A stretch of 64,000 nucleotides of DNA from Lachnospiraceae bacterium UBA3273 (GTDB taxonomy: Bacteria; Bacillota; Clostridia; Lachnospirales; Lachnospiraceae). This document shows, one piece after another, positions 10,827 to 19,857 of this stretch. Location: contig DEUB01000010.1 in NCBI GenBank assembly GCA_002362385.1, positions 62,001-126,000 on the forward strand, given 5' to 3'. Positions within the stretch are counted from its first letter, which is position 1. The number at the start of each line of letters is the position of its first letter. The notes beneath the pieces were generated by a model. It saw only the letters and a program-made list of their open reading frames with translations. It had not been told where the DNA came from and made no database searches. A program made the translations under genes and the position numbers.

Positions 10827-10887
10827 AGGCGGGGCAGGAAACGCATAGAGGAGAAAGCAAAAGGAAAAGCATAAGAAAAAAACAAAA

Positions 10888-10931
10888 GGAAAATAAAAAG
10901 GAAATAAAAAGGAAATAAAAAGGAAAAGACA
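10888..10931. repeat. Purine-rich tandem repeat, unit GGAAATAAAAA
   Basis: Three near-identical units of 12, 11 and 11 bases at 10888, 10900 and 10911, followed by a partial GGAAAAG. They lie in the 136-base gap after the HD-GYP gene, which is almost free of T and C on this strand. Confidence 0.75.
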
Positions 10932-10962
10932 TTAGGGAAAGAAATCAGAAAAAGGTAAGGAA

Positions 10963-11205
10963 GTGTCATACGTGAGGGAAATGGAATTTAAGATGGAGCG
11001 GGAGGGACTGCTTAAGGTAGGCGACAGGGTCACGGTAACGGAAGGCGTCCTTCCCAGCAGCTATTACTACACGATAGACCCGGCCCTCGCCATGTCGGGG
11101 AATATCCCCTTTCGGGAAAGAATGACGGCAAAGGAAGGAACCGTTGTGGATATCCAGGAAAATGACAGAGGCTATTATGTGACGGTCAATTTTGAGGAGG
11201 GCTGA
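10963..11205 (+). CDS. Small conserved-looking protein, function unknown
   Basis: 80 aa, GTG start behind AGGTAAGG; an ATG at 10981 is an alternative start. Beta-rich pattern (VGDRVTVTEG, EGTVVDIQENDRGYYVTVNFEE) looks like a KOW/SH3-type small barrel such as occurs in ribosome-linked proteins, but I do not recognise a family. Coding character is supported by position and ribosome site only. Confidence 0.6.
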   Translation: MSYVREMEFKMEREGLLKVGDRVTVTEGVLPSSYYYTIDPALAMSGNIPFRERMTAKEGTVVDIQENDRGYYVTVNFEEG

Positions 11206-11301
11206 GCATTTTCCGGATATATGTTTATAATCGTGGACGGTAAAATAGCGATATATAAGTAAAAATAGAAAAATAAATAATAGATTCAGGAGGAAGACAA
11301 C

Positions 11302-11682
11302 ATGTTAAAAAAAATCAGTACGGAAAAAGCGCCGGCGGCAATCGGACCCTATTCACAGGGCATCATAGCAGGAGATTTTCTTTTTGCTTCGGGACAGATC
11401 CCCATTATTCCCGAAACGGGAGAGCTTGCAGAGGGAGATATTAAAGTGCAGGCAGAGCAGGTCATGAAAAATATAGGCGCGCTTTTGGAGGCGGCAGGCG
11501 TCTCCTATGAAAACGTGGTAAAGACCGGCTGCTTTTTAACGGATATGGGCGACTTCGGAGCCTTTAATGAAGTTTATGCAAAATATTTTACGGATACGCC
11601 GCCGGCGAGAAGCTGCGTGGCTGTAAAGACCCTTCCTAAAAACGTGCTTTGTGAAGTGGAAGTTATCGCATATTTAAAATGA
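11302..11682 (+). CDS. ridA: RidA family reactive intermediate deaminase
   Basis: 126 aa, full length for RidA/YjgF/YER057c, which hydrolyses enamine/imine intermediates from PLP enzymes such as threonine dehydratase. Signatures: the N-terminal KAPAAIGPYSQGI, GQIP, and near the end PPARSCVAVKTLPKNVLCEVEVIA with the catalytic Arg and Glu. Strong AGGAGG ribosome site. Monocistronic, followed by a hairpin. Confidence 0.95.
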   Translation: MLKKISTEKAPAAIGPYSQGIIAGDFLFASGQIPIIPETGELAEGDIKVQAEQVMKNIGALLEAAGVSYENVVKTGCFLTDMGDFGAFNEVYAKYFTDTPPARSCVAVKTLPKNVLCEVEVIAYLK

Positions 11683-11691
11683 TTATTGTGA

Positions 11692-11721
11692 AAATGCCCT
11701 GCCCTTTAGGACGGGGCATTT
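11692..11721 (+). terminator. Hairpin after ridA
   Basis: Arms AAATGCCC (11692-11699) and GGGCATTT (11714-11721) with further pairing inside. The T tract is short. Confidence 0.5.
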
Positions 11722-11741
11722 GAATGTTTGAGAGGGAAAGT

Positions 11742-12908
11742 ATGAAGAAAAGAAATATAGACTGGCGTTTTTTCGTTGCACTATCATATCCTGTTGTGGC
11801 AGTTGTGCTGATTATAGGATTATTATATAAGTATTATTATCTTGATATAAGTTACCGGATCGTATGTCTGAATTCAGAGAAAAATACTGTTGACAGTGAG
11901 GAAATATATTTTTTCGCGGATGAAAGATATATATATCAATATAATTTTGAAACAGAAGAGACGAAATTGATTTATGAAGCGCATATAGAAGAGATGCCGA
12001 TAAGGAGTGTTTCGGTATATGGAGATTATTTATATTTTGAAGATGATAACGAAAGAGTGCATAGATATAACTATCGAACCAATGAAGATGAGATGTTATT
12101 AAAATATTAAGATTATATTGTCGAGATGGATATTTGTAACGGGTATTTGATTTATAGAACAGGAAGTGGTCATTGTTTTTTGTATTCGGTAACAGGCAAT
12201 ACAGAAGAACCTATATCTGTTGAGAGTATTTTTGAGGGGAAGGCAGACAAAACAAATTCGGATATCCAGATAATTACTTATGAAGGTATGGATATTTACG
12301 GGTATTTTGAAGCCGATACAGGAGAGCGGATTATAGGAATAAGAAATCATGAAAATGGAAAGGAACTTGTTCCGCCGGAGAAAGATTTTACGTTGAGAGA
12401 CGGAAGATGCTTGAGAATGTGGGGGAGAAAATCAGGAAGAAAATTAACATGTTATGCCCGATATGAAGATGATGATGAATGGTATGAAATTACATGCCTG
12501 GATGATAAGAATTTAGGTACAGAGCCTGAATTTTATGAAAAGTATATGACTCAGGAGGGAAATGAGGTTATCTGTCTGTTACAAAAAAATACTTCAAAGT
12601 ACGGGAGGATGCGGCAGAAGTATAGCCTTGGCGATATTTTATTTAAATGGAATATAGAAACAGGAGAAAGCAGTATTCTTTATGAAACGTCAAACAGGAG
12701 TACCAGAATTATCGGATATAAAAACGGAAATATTTATCTCTTGCATAATAACCGGGTTTCTGTACAGTCTGTGGATGGGGGAAAACGGGAAAAGCTCTTT
12801 CGGATTCCCATGGGAAAAGAAATTTATTATTTCGACTGGCAGGGGGATTATCTGATCGTTACAGGAGCGGATGGAGAAGTTTTGAAAGCGTACAAAGTCG
12901 AAGATTGA
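11742..12908 (+). pseudogene. Membrane-anchored beta-propeller-like protein, interrupted by one in-frame TAA
   Basis: Two reading pieces (11742-12110 and 12126-12908) are in the same frame, separated only by a TAA at 12108-12110. Together they align along their whole length with the intact neighbour at 12943-14175: MKKRNIDWRFFVALSYP against MKKKGIDREFVIALMYP at the start, HRYNYRTNEDEMLL against HRYNYRTKEDEILL before the stop, and ICNGYLIYR straight after it, with no gap. So it is a paralogue broken by a single nonsense change. N-terminal membrane anchor, then repeated beta strands. The downstream piece has an ATG but no convincing ribosome site. Confidence 0.8.
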
Positions 12909-12942
12909 ATCGACATTTTTCAGAGAGATGGAGACAGAAGAT

Positions 12943-14175
12943 ATGAAGAAAAAGGGTATAGACAGGGAATTTGTTATTGCATTGATGTATCCTCTTGGGG
13001 TTATAGTGGTAATATTGGGATTTCTGGCGGTACGTGGTGTAGAGGAGAAAGATGCAACGGCTTATTGGCTGGTATGCTTAAATTCTGATAAAAACACAGC
13101 CGGCGATAATGAGGCCTATTTTTATGGCGATGACCGTGAAACATACCGGTATGATTTTGAGACAGGAGTAACAGAGCAGCTTTGTCAGCTTGATTTCGAG
13201 GCGGGATGTTCGGGAGTCGCGGATAAGAGGTTTGAGTTTGCAGTATATGGAGATTATGGATTTTATTTGGATGATCACAGAATCGACAATAATTGCGCAT
13301 TGCACAGATACAATTACCGGACGAAAGAGGACGAAATATTACTGGAAGATGTAGGTCATGTTCATGGGATAAATATATGTAACGGTTATTTGATCTACAG
13401 GCCGACATACAGCGAATATTTTTTATATCCTGCAACAGCTGCAGCAGGGGAAGAGCCTATAGATTTGGCGGGTATATTTGAACGGGAAGGCGATAAAACG
13501 AATCCTGACATTCAGACAGTTACTTATGAAGGAATGGATATTGTAGGGTGTTTTGACAGCTCTACAGGAAAGGTATGGGGCATTGCCTGTGTAAAGGAGC
13601 ATGGGACAGGCAAAGTGCTCATTCCATCAGAGCAGCACTTTGTGTTGAATGACGGCAGGCGGCTGGTGTTTAGCGCTGACCGCTGGACAGGGGATGCTCC
13701 CCAATACTATGCTGACATTTATGATGACAGCGATGACAGCAAATATGAAATTACATGCCTTGCGGGCAAGGATATAGATGAAAATTCAGAATTTTTTGAA
13801 AAATTTATGACGCAGGAGGGGGATGAAGTCATTTGCCTGCTGCAGATAAGTTATAAATATGGCGGAAAAGTCATGTGGCAGGTACATAGCGGAGGAGATA
13901 TATTATTTAAATGGAACATAAAGACGGGAGAAAGCAGTATTCTTTATGAAACACTGAGGAGAGATACCAGAATTGTGGGTTATAAAAACGGAAACATTTA
14001 TTTGTTACATAATAACTGGGTTTCGGTACAGCCTGTGAATGGCGGAAAGCGTAAAAAGCTTTTTAAGATTCCCAAAGGAAGAGAGATTTATTATTTTGAC
14101 TGGCAGGGCGATTATCTGATCGTTACGGATATTTACAGGAAAAATGAAGTTTTGGCAGCGTACAAAATAGAATAA
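12943..14175 (+). CDS. Membrane-anchored beta-propeller-like protein, intact paralogue
   Basis: About 410 aa: one N-terminal hydrophobic anchor (residues 10-28, no lipobox Cys) and an extracytoplasmic part made of short beta repeats of the type NGNIYLLHNNWVSV, GGKRKKLFKIP, IYYFDWQGDYLIVT. This pattern is like six-bladed propeller domains of the DUF5050 sort; exact family not certain. Start at 12943 chosen by alignment with the paralogue and GGAGA at 12930-12934. Role unknown. 34 bases after the broken copy, so the pair is a tandem duplication. Confidence 0.7.
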   Translation: MKKKGIDREFVIALMYPLGVIVVILGFLAVRGVEEKDATAYWLVCLNSDKNTAGDNEAYFYGDDRETYRYDFETGVTEQLCQLDFEAGCSGVADKRFEFAVYGDYGFYLDDHRIDNNCALHRYNYRTKEDEILLEDVGHVHGINICNGYLIYRPTYSEYFLYPATAAAGEEPIDLAGIFEREGDKTNPDIQTVTYEGMDIVGCFDSSTGKVWGIACVKEHGTGKVLIPSEQHFVLNDGRRLVFSADRWTGDAPQYYADIYDDSDDSKYEITCLAGKDIDENSEFFEKFMTQEGDEVICLLQISYKYGGKVMWQVHSGGDILFKWNIKTGESSILYETLRRDTRIVGYKNGNIYLLHNNWVSVQPVNGGKRKKLFKIPKGREIYYFDWQGDYLIVTDIYRKNEVLAAYKIE

Positions 14176-14186
14176 AAAGCAGTTTA

Positions 14187-14217
14187 TGCATAAAATAATT
14201 CATTTCTGCACATGATA
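14187..14217 (+). promoter_or_regulatory. Sigma-G-like promoter upstream of spoVAE
   Basis: TGCATA at 14187-14192, 18-base spacer, CATGATA at 14211-14217; fits TGMATA-N18-CATnnTA. The distance of about 108 bases to the ATG is long. Confidence 0.5.
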
Positions 14218-14325
14218 ATTAGCAAAGATTTTCGGTATAACGTGTTTTTTGAAAGCTGTGTTGACAGGCAGACGTTGTGCCGGCAGATAAAGATTCTATG
14301 CGTATCATGAAAAGAGGAAATGTTT

Positions 14326-14685
14326 ATGATGAGTTATATCAATGCATTCTGGGTAGGCGGGCTGATCTGTGCTTTGGCGCAGATCTTAATGGAAAAGACA
14401 AAGATGCTGCCGGGAAGGATCATGGTGTTATTAGTATGTTTGGGCGCCGTTATCAGCTTCTTCGGATGGTATGAGCCTTTTATGGAGTTCGCAGGTGCGG
14501 GAGCAAGCGTTCCCCTTCTCGGGTTTGGAAATACTTTGATGAAGGGCGTGAAGGAAGCGGTGGATCAGGATGGCTTTATCGGCCTGTTCCTGGGCGGCTT
14601 CAAAGCGGGAGCTGCAGGCTGCAGCGGCGCTTTGATCTTTGCGTATTTGATCTCGTTAATTGCCAAGCCTAAGATTAGGAAATAA
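14326..14685 (+). CDS. spoVAE: Stage V sporulation protein AE
   Basis: 119-aa membrane protein of the SpoVA dipicolinic-acid channel. Typical features: YINAFWVGGLICALAQILMEKTK at the N-terminus, FAGAGASVPLLGFGNTLMKG in the middle, and GLFLGGFKAGAAGCSGALIFAYLISLI then a short basic tail. Three closely spaced in-frame ATGs (14320, 14326, 14329); 14326 or 14329 fit AGAGGAA at 14313-14319 best. Isolated from spoVAD; no spoVAC is seen in the window. Confidence 0.88.
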   Translation: MMSYINAFWVGGLICALAQILMEKTKMLPGRIMVLLVCLGAVISFFGWYEPFMEFAGAGASVPLLGFGNTLMKGVKEAVDQDGFIGLFLGGFKAGAAGCSGALIFAYLISLIAKPKIRK

Positions 14686-14696
14686 AGATAAAAGGT

Positions 14697-15203
14697 TTAG
14701 AGCAGTTCAAAACCGACTCCCAAAGCGGTCAGGGAGGAAACAAAATCCCCGTCCCAGATATTATCAATGGTCTTATCCATGACAAAGGTATGATAGGAAG
14801 TACCGGTAACACATCTTAAGCTGCCGCTTTCAAAGCGGATATTGACGGTCAGCGCCTTCAGCTGTTCTAAATGAAAAGCGGCTTCCGGATTGTTTTTCAG
14901 CCGTTCCATATACCGCTCTCCGGCATGCAGTACAAATTTGAATGCCACGGGGGAGCGGTTTCCTTTGATCAGGGAAAAACAGACGGGACGCAATTTTTTC
15001 CAGGTGGAAAAGGCAGAAGGTTTTGCCAGGGTGTTGCCAAAGGCGTCCGTGCCTTCATAAAATGCGTCTACGATGTGCCCGTCTATGAGAAAAGTGTTAA
15101 AAGTGGTAATGGAGGCTTCCTCCATGTAAAAGCTGTCAAAGGCTTCGCTGTTCAACAGATGGTTCATAAATTCTTTGATGTTCTTTATTTCAAGTGCGAT
15201 CAT
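14697..15203 (-). CDS. DUF5721 family protein
   Basis: 168 aa, start at the MIALEIKNIKEFMNHLL methionine behind AAGGAGAG. Looks like the DUF5721 family seen in Lachnospiraceae, which has no known function to me; features include FLIDGHIVDAFYE, the SFSLIKG-like CFSLIKGNRSPVAFKFVLH segment and TSYHTFVMDKTIDNIWD. Convergent with spoVAE, ending 11 bases from its stop. Confidence 0.75.
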   Translation of the reverse strand: MIALEIKNIKEFMNHLLNSEAFDSFYMEEASITTFNTFLIDGHIVDAFYEGTDAFGNTLAKPSAFSTWKKLRPVCFSLIKGNRSPVAFKFVLHAGERYMERLKNNPEAAFHLEQLKALTVNIRFESGSLRCVTGTSYHTFVMDKTIDNIWDGDFVSSLTALGVGFELL

Positions 15204-15335
15204 GAGACTCTCCTTTATGATAGGACAGCCAGGCCCGAAAAGATTCATATAAAGGGCCGTTACCTGTGCATATCCTATTTATGAGTCTAGCATATTTCCC
15301 GCCTTTCAGCCATATTTTTTTATCAGCGTCTCCCT

Positions 15336-16664
15336 TTACGGCCGATGTCTTCTGTCAGTGCCGTATTTGCTGTAATATGCGGCCTTATCCTGATACATTT
15401 TTGTCTCTGCCGCCGTGATCAGTTTTTCAACGCCGCCAAAATGGTTCTTATCCCATATGCCTCCGATCGCCATGTGTACGGATCCGTCCTTTAAGTGTTT
15501 CTTTAACCGATCGATCCCCTGCCACAAAGCCGTCTCTTCGATTCCCGCACAGATCGCTAACAGTTCATCGCCGCCGATGCGAAACAGGCCGTAATCGCCA
15601 AAGCTTTTTTTCAGGCACTCACAGGCGTCGAGAATGAGTTTGTCTCCAAAAGCATGCCCTTCCCGGTCGTTGACCTGTTTAAGTCCTGTTATATCGCAAT
15701 AAACGATCCCCAGGCTCTGTTCGCTTTGCAGACCGCCAATGTATTCGTTCATGGCGTAACGGTTTCCGATCTGGGTCAGCTGATCGCGATAACTCATTTC
15801 TTTTAATTTCCGGATGAGGTTCCGCCGTTTCAAGGAAGAAATAATAAAATGCGCCATGATCTGGAGCATATCTGAAGCATAGTCTAAGGATTTCCCGGAA
15901 GGATTATCTATCCCGTAAAAACCGATGAGCTTCCGTTCATCGTATAGAGGGATCACGATCAGAGAGTGAATATCCTGACGTTTCAGGTTCTTATACTGTA
16001 AGGGATCGCTCTTTTGGATGTTCTCTATATTTTTTATGACAATATGCCTGCCTACCCGGAAATTCCGGTACCAGTTGGCGCATACTTCCGCCGGGAGATT
16101 CTGTAAGCTGTCCTTCATGGGCGTAACGCCGTCTGCCACCCATTCGTATGTATTGTCATCATAACCGTTTTCATTCCGTTCAAAGATATAAGTCCTCATA
16201 CCGCCCAGGGCCTTGCCCACATACTCTAACAAGACCTGTAATGTCTGGGAGGGAGTCTCCTGCTGAAGGGCAACGCGGACCCCTTTGTTGATCTGCGCTT
16301 CCAAAAGCATCATGCTGTCATGCTGCTTTGGCGTTTCGGCGTCAAAGGTAAGCTCCATGCGGTATTTTTTTCCATCGGCTTCTATGATGGCGGTTTTATG
16401 CGTTACCTGTTCTTTGAGAACGGGATCGTAACACCGGCATTCCTTAAAATATCCCTGCTTCAGTTTATGATCGTCACATGTGGGGCAGGGAACGGAACAG
16501 TTCTTGAGGACCTCATAGCACTTTTTGGAGGAAATATCTGCAAGGGAGTGAAAGCCGTACGTCCGAAGCGCCTTTTTATTCATGTAAACCAATTCGTGGT
16601 TATCCATTTCAGAGGTATAGACAAGCGCATCCGCCGTATCAAAGAGCTCCCATATTTTATTCAT
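15336..16664 (-). CDS. Diguanylate cyclase with PAS and GAF domains
   Basis: 442 aa. N-terminal PAS-like domain (about 1-120) with a Cys-rich stretch CSVPCPTCDDH, GAF domain (about 145-285), then GGDEF (about 290-440). The signature loop is GGDEL (FRIGGDELLAICAG), a variant that often stays active; DITGLKQVNDREGH is the metal/substrate segment. So c-di-GMP synthesis is plausible, tuned by ligands of PAS/GAF. Start 16664 has GAGGAGG nine bases upstream; an in-frame TTG 18 bases earlier overlaps that site. Divergent from the histidine kinase gene. Confidence 0.88.
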   Translation of the reverse strand: MNKIWELFDTADALVYTSEMDNHELVYMNKKALRTYGFHSLADISSKKCYEVLKNCSVPCPTCDDHKLKQGYFKECRCYDPVLKEQVTHKTAIIEADGKKYRMELTFDAETPKQHDSMMLLEAQINKGVRVALQQETPSQTLQVLLEYVGKALGGMRTYIFERNENGYDDNTYEWVADGVTPMKDSLQNLPAEVCANWYRNFRVGRHIVIKNIENIQKSDPLQYKNLKRQDIHSLIVIPLYDERKLIGFYGIDNPSGKSLDYASDMLQIMAHFIISSLKRRNLIRKLKEMSYRDQLTQIGNRYAMNEYIGGLQSEQSLGIVYCDITGLKQVNDREGHAFGDKLILDACECLKKSFGDYGLFRIGGDELLAICAGIEETALWQGIDRLKKHLKDGSVHMAIGGIWDKNHFGGVEKLITAAETKMYQDKAAYYSKYGTDRRHRP

Positions 16665-16738
16665 GCCTGCGGTCCTCCTCAAACTGTAAGATATCTATAT
16701 TTTTATACCACATTTTTCCCGCTTTTTTTGCATTTTGC

Positions 16739-16766
16739 GTGAATGGTAAATATATGGTGTGAATGG
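16739..16766 (+). promoter_or_regulatory. Direct repeats, possible LytTR binding site
   Basis: GTGAATGG occurs at 16739-16746 and 16759-16766, 20 bases apart, about 40-60 bases before a TAGAAT -10-like box (16803-16808) that lacks a -35. LytTR regulators bind paired direct repeats about two helix turns apart upstream of such promoters. Confidence 0.4.
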
Positions 16767-16843
16767 CAGACGGCGTACATTTACATTTGGCGGATAAAAT
16801 GCTAGAATAGCTGTAATATACAAAATAGCAGGAAAAACGGCTG

Positions 16844-18112
16844 ATGTTGGTGCAGATTTTATCTTTCATACACAATTTAATTACCATGTTGTTTGGTATC
16901 TATATTTCTGCTTTCTTTTTGGGGGTAAAGCAGAACCGGAAAAATATCTTCACGCTGTTTTTATTATTTTCCTTTGTGGGGATCATGTATATTATCAGTT
17001 TTTTCCTGTTTGGTCTGTCCGTTACAGACCGGCTCTATGCGGTTATCATACATCTGCCCCTGATTTTGTTTTTATCCCTGTATTACAAATATCCTGTTAT
17101 ACCGTCTTGTATTTCCGTGTTTTCCGCATATCTCTGTTGTCAATTGAGCAACTGGATCGGATTATTGATATTGGGGCTTACAGGCGAACAGTGGTGCTAT
17201 TATGCTTCGCGGATCCTTACCACATGCGTATCCTTCTTTCTGTTGTGCAGGTTTGTATGCCGCACTACGGAGGCTATTTTTGCAAGGGCCACCAGGGAAC
17301 TTTATATTATAGGCTTTCTTCCCACGGTATATTACTTTTTTGACTATTCTTTTACCAAACTTTCCAACCTGCTTTATTCAAATAACAAAGCAGTGGTTGA
17401 ATTTATGGGATTCATTTTTTGCATCGCTTACTTTGCATTTCTGTTTGTTTATTTCCGGGAATATGAAAAAGAGCAGGAGATCAGACAGTACAACGATCTG
17501 ATGAAGATGCAGTTTCTTTCTGTCGAAAAGGAGATTGAACAGGTAAAGCGCAGCAAGCAAAAGCTTTCCATACTGAGGCATGATATGCGCCACCATTTAA
17601 ATATTATTCTGACGCAGCTTCAAAATGACAACATTGAGAAGGCGGTGGACTATATTGAGGAAATCGGCGACCTTTATGATGATACGACCATCACGACCTA
17701 CTGCCGGAATGAAATGATCAATTCCGTAATTTCTATTTATCATGCACGTTTTACGGACAGGAAAATTGAGCTAAGGTATGATATCCAGGCGGGAGCAGAG
17801 CTTCCCTGTCCGGATACTGCGATCTGTACCATTTTATCCAATGCCTTAGAAAATGCCATGCATGCATTGGAAGAGGCTGATACAAAAGAAAAGTGGGCAA
17901 GCCTTACGATTTCCGAAAAGGGAAACCACCTTCTGCTTCAGATTGAGAATCCTGTTGTACGGATTCCGAGAGTTGTTAACGGTATCCCGGTTTCCGATAA
18001 AAAGGGACATGGAGTCGGTGTGAAGAGTATCGTATATTATGTGGAACAATTAAAGGGACAATATCATTTTTCGTTTCTTGACCATTCTTTCGTACTTAGG
18101 ATCATTATTTAG
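16844..18112 (+). CDS. AgrC-like sensor histidine kinase (GHKL)
   Basis: 422 aa. Six or seven hydrophobic segments up to about residue 205, a coiled linker, then DHp with LRHDMRHHLNIILTQL (His near residue 248) and a GHKL ATPase domain: ICTILSNALENAMHA (N box) and KKGHGVGVKSIVYYVEQLKGQ (G box). This is the HPK10 type used in peptide quorum sensing. The next gene is its LytTR regulator, starting 10 bases after the stop. No pre-peptide or AgrB-like processing gene is seen nearby, so the signal is unknown. Confidence 0.9.
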   Translation: MLVQILSFIHNLITMLFGIYISAFFLGVKQNRKNIFTLFLLFSFVGIMYIISFFLFGLSVTDRLYAVIIHLPLILFLSLYYKYPVIPSCISVFSAYLCCQLSNWIGLLILGLTGEQWCYYASRILTTCVSFFLLCRFVCRTTEAIFARATRELYIIGFLPTVYYFFDYSFTKLSNLLYSNNKAVVEFMGFIFCIAYFAFLFVYFREYEKEQEIRQYNDLMKMQFLSVEKEIEQVKRSKQKLSILRHDMRHHLNIILTQLQNDNIEKAVDYIEEIGDLYDDTTITTYCRNEMINSVISIYHARFTDRKIELRYDIQAGAELPCPDTAICTILSNALENAMHALEEADTKEKWASLTISEKGNHLLLQIENPVVRIPRVVNGIPVSDKKGHGVGVKSIVYYVEQLKGQYHFSFLDHSFVLRIII

Positions 18113-18122
18113 AGGTAATGTG

Positions 18123-18830
18123 ATGAAAATAGCAATTTGTGATGATGAAATACGTTTTATAGATGCGATCTGTCCGCTGTTAGAGCAATGGGCAGGGGAA
18201 CGAGGAATAAGGCTTACGCTGTACCGCTTTACAAATGGGGATGATCTTTTGGAAGCCCATCAGAATGAATGGATGGATCTGATCATTCTGGATGTGATCA
18301 TGCCTTTATCAAGCGGTATCGATGTCGCAAGGGAGCTTAGGAATATGCATCAGAGCGTTCCCATTGTTTTCCTTACTTCATCCAGGGGCTTTGCAGTTGA
18401 GTCTTATGAGGTAAAAGCCCTTAATTATCTTATAAAACCCGTTGATCCTGCTAAGCTGTTTCTTACTCTGGATGATTTCCTAAAAACATTTAATCTGCCT
18501 AAAAATTTCTTTACGGCAAAAACTGTTGACGGCTTCTGCAGGATTGAAATTGCAGATGTTGATTATTTAGAGGCGCAGAACAAACAGGTCCTTGTTCATA
18601 TGGGAAGCGGCAGGGTAATCGCGATCCGTGAGCTGTTCTCAAAATGTGCGGAGGTTTTTACGCCGGAAAACGGATTTTGCTGCTGCCACCGCAGTTATAT
18701 TGTAAATTTAAGCAATGTGGAGCGGTTTACAAAGACGGAAGTAACCACGATCCATCATGCGGTCATACCCATATCGAGGAACAACTATGCAGTGTTTAAG
18801 GGAACTTATTTTAACTATATGTTTGAGTAA
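18123..18830 (+). CDS. LytTR response regulator (AgrA-like)
   Basis: 235 aa. Receiver domain (about 1-120) with acidic pair in CDDE, phosphoacceptor Asp in LIILDVIMP (about 57) and Lys in YLIKPVDP; LytTR DNA-binding domain (about 135-235) with CCCHRSYIVNLSNV. The start at 18123 overlaps an AGAGGT ribosome site lying over the kinase stop codon, showing translational coupling. Likely controls its own operon through the direct repeats before the kinase gene (inference). Confidence 0.92.
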   Translation: MKIAICDDEIRFIDAICPLLEQWAGERGIRLTLYRFTNGDDLLEAHQNEWMDLIILDVIMPLSSGIDVARELRNMHQSVPIVFLTSSRGFAVESYEVKALNYLIKPVDPAKLFLTLDDFLKTFNLPKNFFTAKTVDGFCRIEIADVDYLEAQNKQVLVHMGSGRVIAIRELFSKCAEVFTPENGFCCCHRSYIVNLSNVERFTKTEVTTIHHAVIPISRNNYAVFKGTYFNYMFE

Positions 18831-18868
18831 TACAGATTTTTTAAGTAAAAGGAACAAAAACGAGAAAA

Positions 18869-18911
18869 TGTCTATAGACACCTTTTCAAATGGGATTTTT
18901 TGTGCTATCAT
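18869..18911 (+). promoter_or_regulatory. degV promoter with palindrome
   Basis: TTTTCA at 18883-18888, 17-base spacer, TATCAT at 18906-18911. A perfect 12-base palindrome (TGTCTATAGACA, 18869-18880) sits directly upstream of the -35, flanked by GAAAA and TTTTC, so it could be an operator or a hairpin. Confidence 0.45.
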
Positions 18912-18954
18912 ATGTAGTAATGAAAACTACATTGCAAATATATGAGGAAAAGTT

Positions 18955-19788
18955 ATGTATAAAATTTTAATTGACAGTTGCGGAGAATTTACAAAGGAGA
19001 TGGAAGCGGATCCGGTATTTGAGCATGTTGCCTTACAGCTTCAGGTAGGGCAGTGGCATCAGATGGACGACGCTACCTTTGATCAGGCTGAATTCTTAAA
19101 GAGGGTGGCGGAATGTCCGGCATGTCCTAAATCCGCATGTCCTTCCCCGGAACAGTATATGAAGCAGTTCGAGGGCTGTGACGAAGTTTATATTGTAACT
19201 TTATCCGGCAATTTAAGCGGAAGCTACAACAGCGCCAAAACGGCTGTTGATATGTTTTATGAAACTAACGATACCGCAAAGATCCACATTTTTGATTCCT
19301 GTTCCGCATCTATCGGCGAGACTTTGATAGGATTGAAGATCCATGAATTGGCGGAAGCGGGCTTAAGCTTTGAGGAAGTGGTTGTGAAGGCTGAGGAATA
19401 TAAGCTTTCCCTCAATACCTATTTTGTGTTGGACAATCTGGAAACCCTGCGGAAAAACGGAAGACTTTCAAGTGTAAAAGCCCTTGTTGCTTCTACCCTG
19501 AACATCAAACCGGTCATGGGAGCAACTGACGAAGGCGTCATTATTCAGCTTGGTCAAAAGATCGGCATGAAAAAGGCTCTTGCAAAGCTTGCGGAAACGG
19601 TTATCGTGGAAAAGGCGCAGACGCCGGGCAGGCCTCTTATGATCTCTCATTGCAATGCGCCGGACAGGGCTGCCTATGTTAAGGATATTTTAGAAAAAAC
19701 AGGACTGTTTTCCTCTATCGGTGTGTTGGATACTGCGGGAATCAGCAGTATGTATGCAAATGACGGAGGCGTCATAATTGCGGTATAG
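18955..19788 (+). CDS. DegV family fatty-acid-binding protein
   Basis: 277 aa, full length for DegV/FakB proteins, which bind a fatty acid and present it to the FakA kinase. Seen: the N-terminal ILIDSCGEFTKEM, SACPSPEQYMKQFE (loop that holds the acid head group), VTLSGNLSGSYNSA (the TLSSxLSGTYxSA-type motif with binding Ser), and FVLDNLETLRKNGRLSSVKALVASTLNIKP. No fakA is adjacent. Confidence 0.92.
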   Translation: MYKILIDSCGEFTKEMEADPVFEHVALQLQVGQWHQMDDATFDQAEFLKRVAECPACPKSACPSPEQYMKQFEGCDEVYIVTLSGNLSGSYNSAKTAVDMFYETNDTAKIHIFDSCSASIGETLIGLKIHELAEAGLSFEEVVVKAEEYKLSLNTYFVLDNLETLRKNGRLSSVKALVASTLNIKPVMGATDEGVIIQLGQKIGMKKALAKLAETVIVEKAQTPGRPLMISHCNAPDRAAYVKDILEKTGLFSSIGVLDTAGISSMYANDGGVIIAV

Positions 19789-19857
19789 AAAATCTGCGAA
19801 AGCAGGTATTGAAATGCACACCGGCAATAGAAACGGTTATGGCAGAATGTTGTAGAT

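Noticed and set aside
14261..14289. TTGACA-N17-CAGATA as a promoter for spoVAE
   Set aside because: The -10 matches poorly; the sigma-G-like site is a better fit for a forespore gene.
15250..15270. Third copy of the dispersed repeat (TAAAGGGCCGT near 15253)
   Set aside because: Only about 11 bases match; chance similarity.
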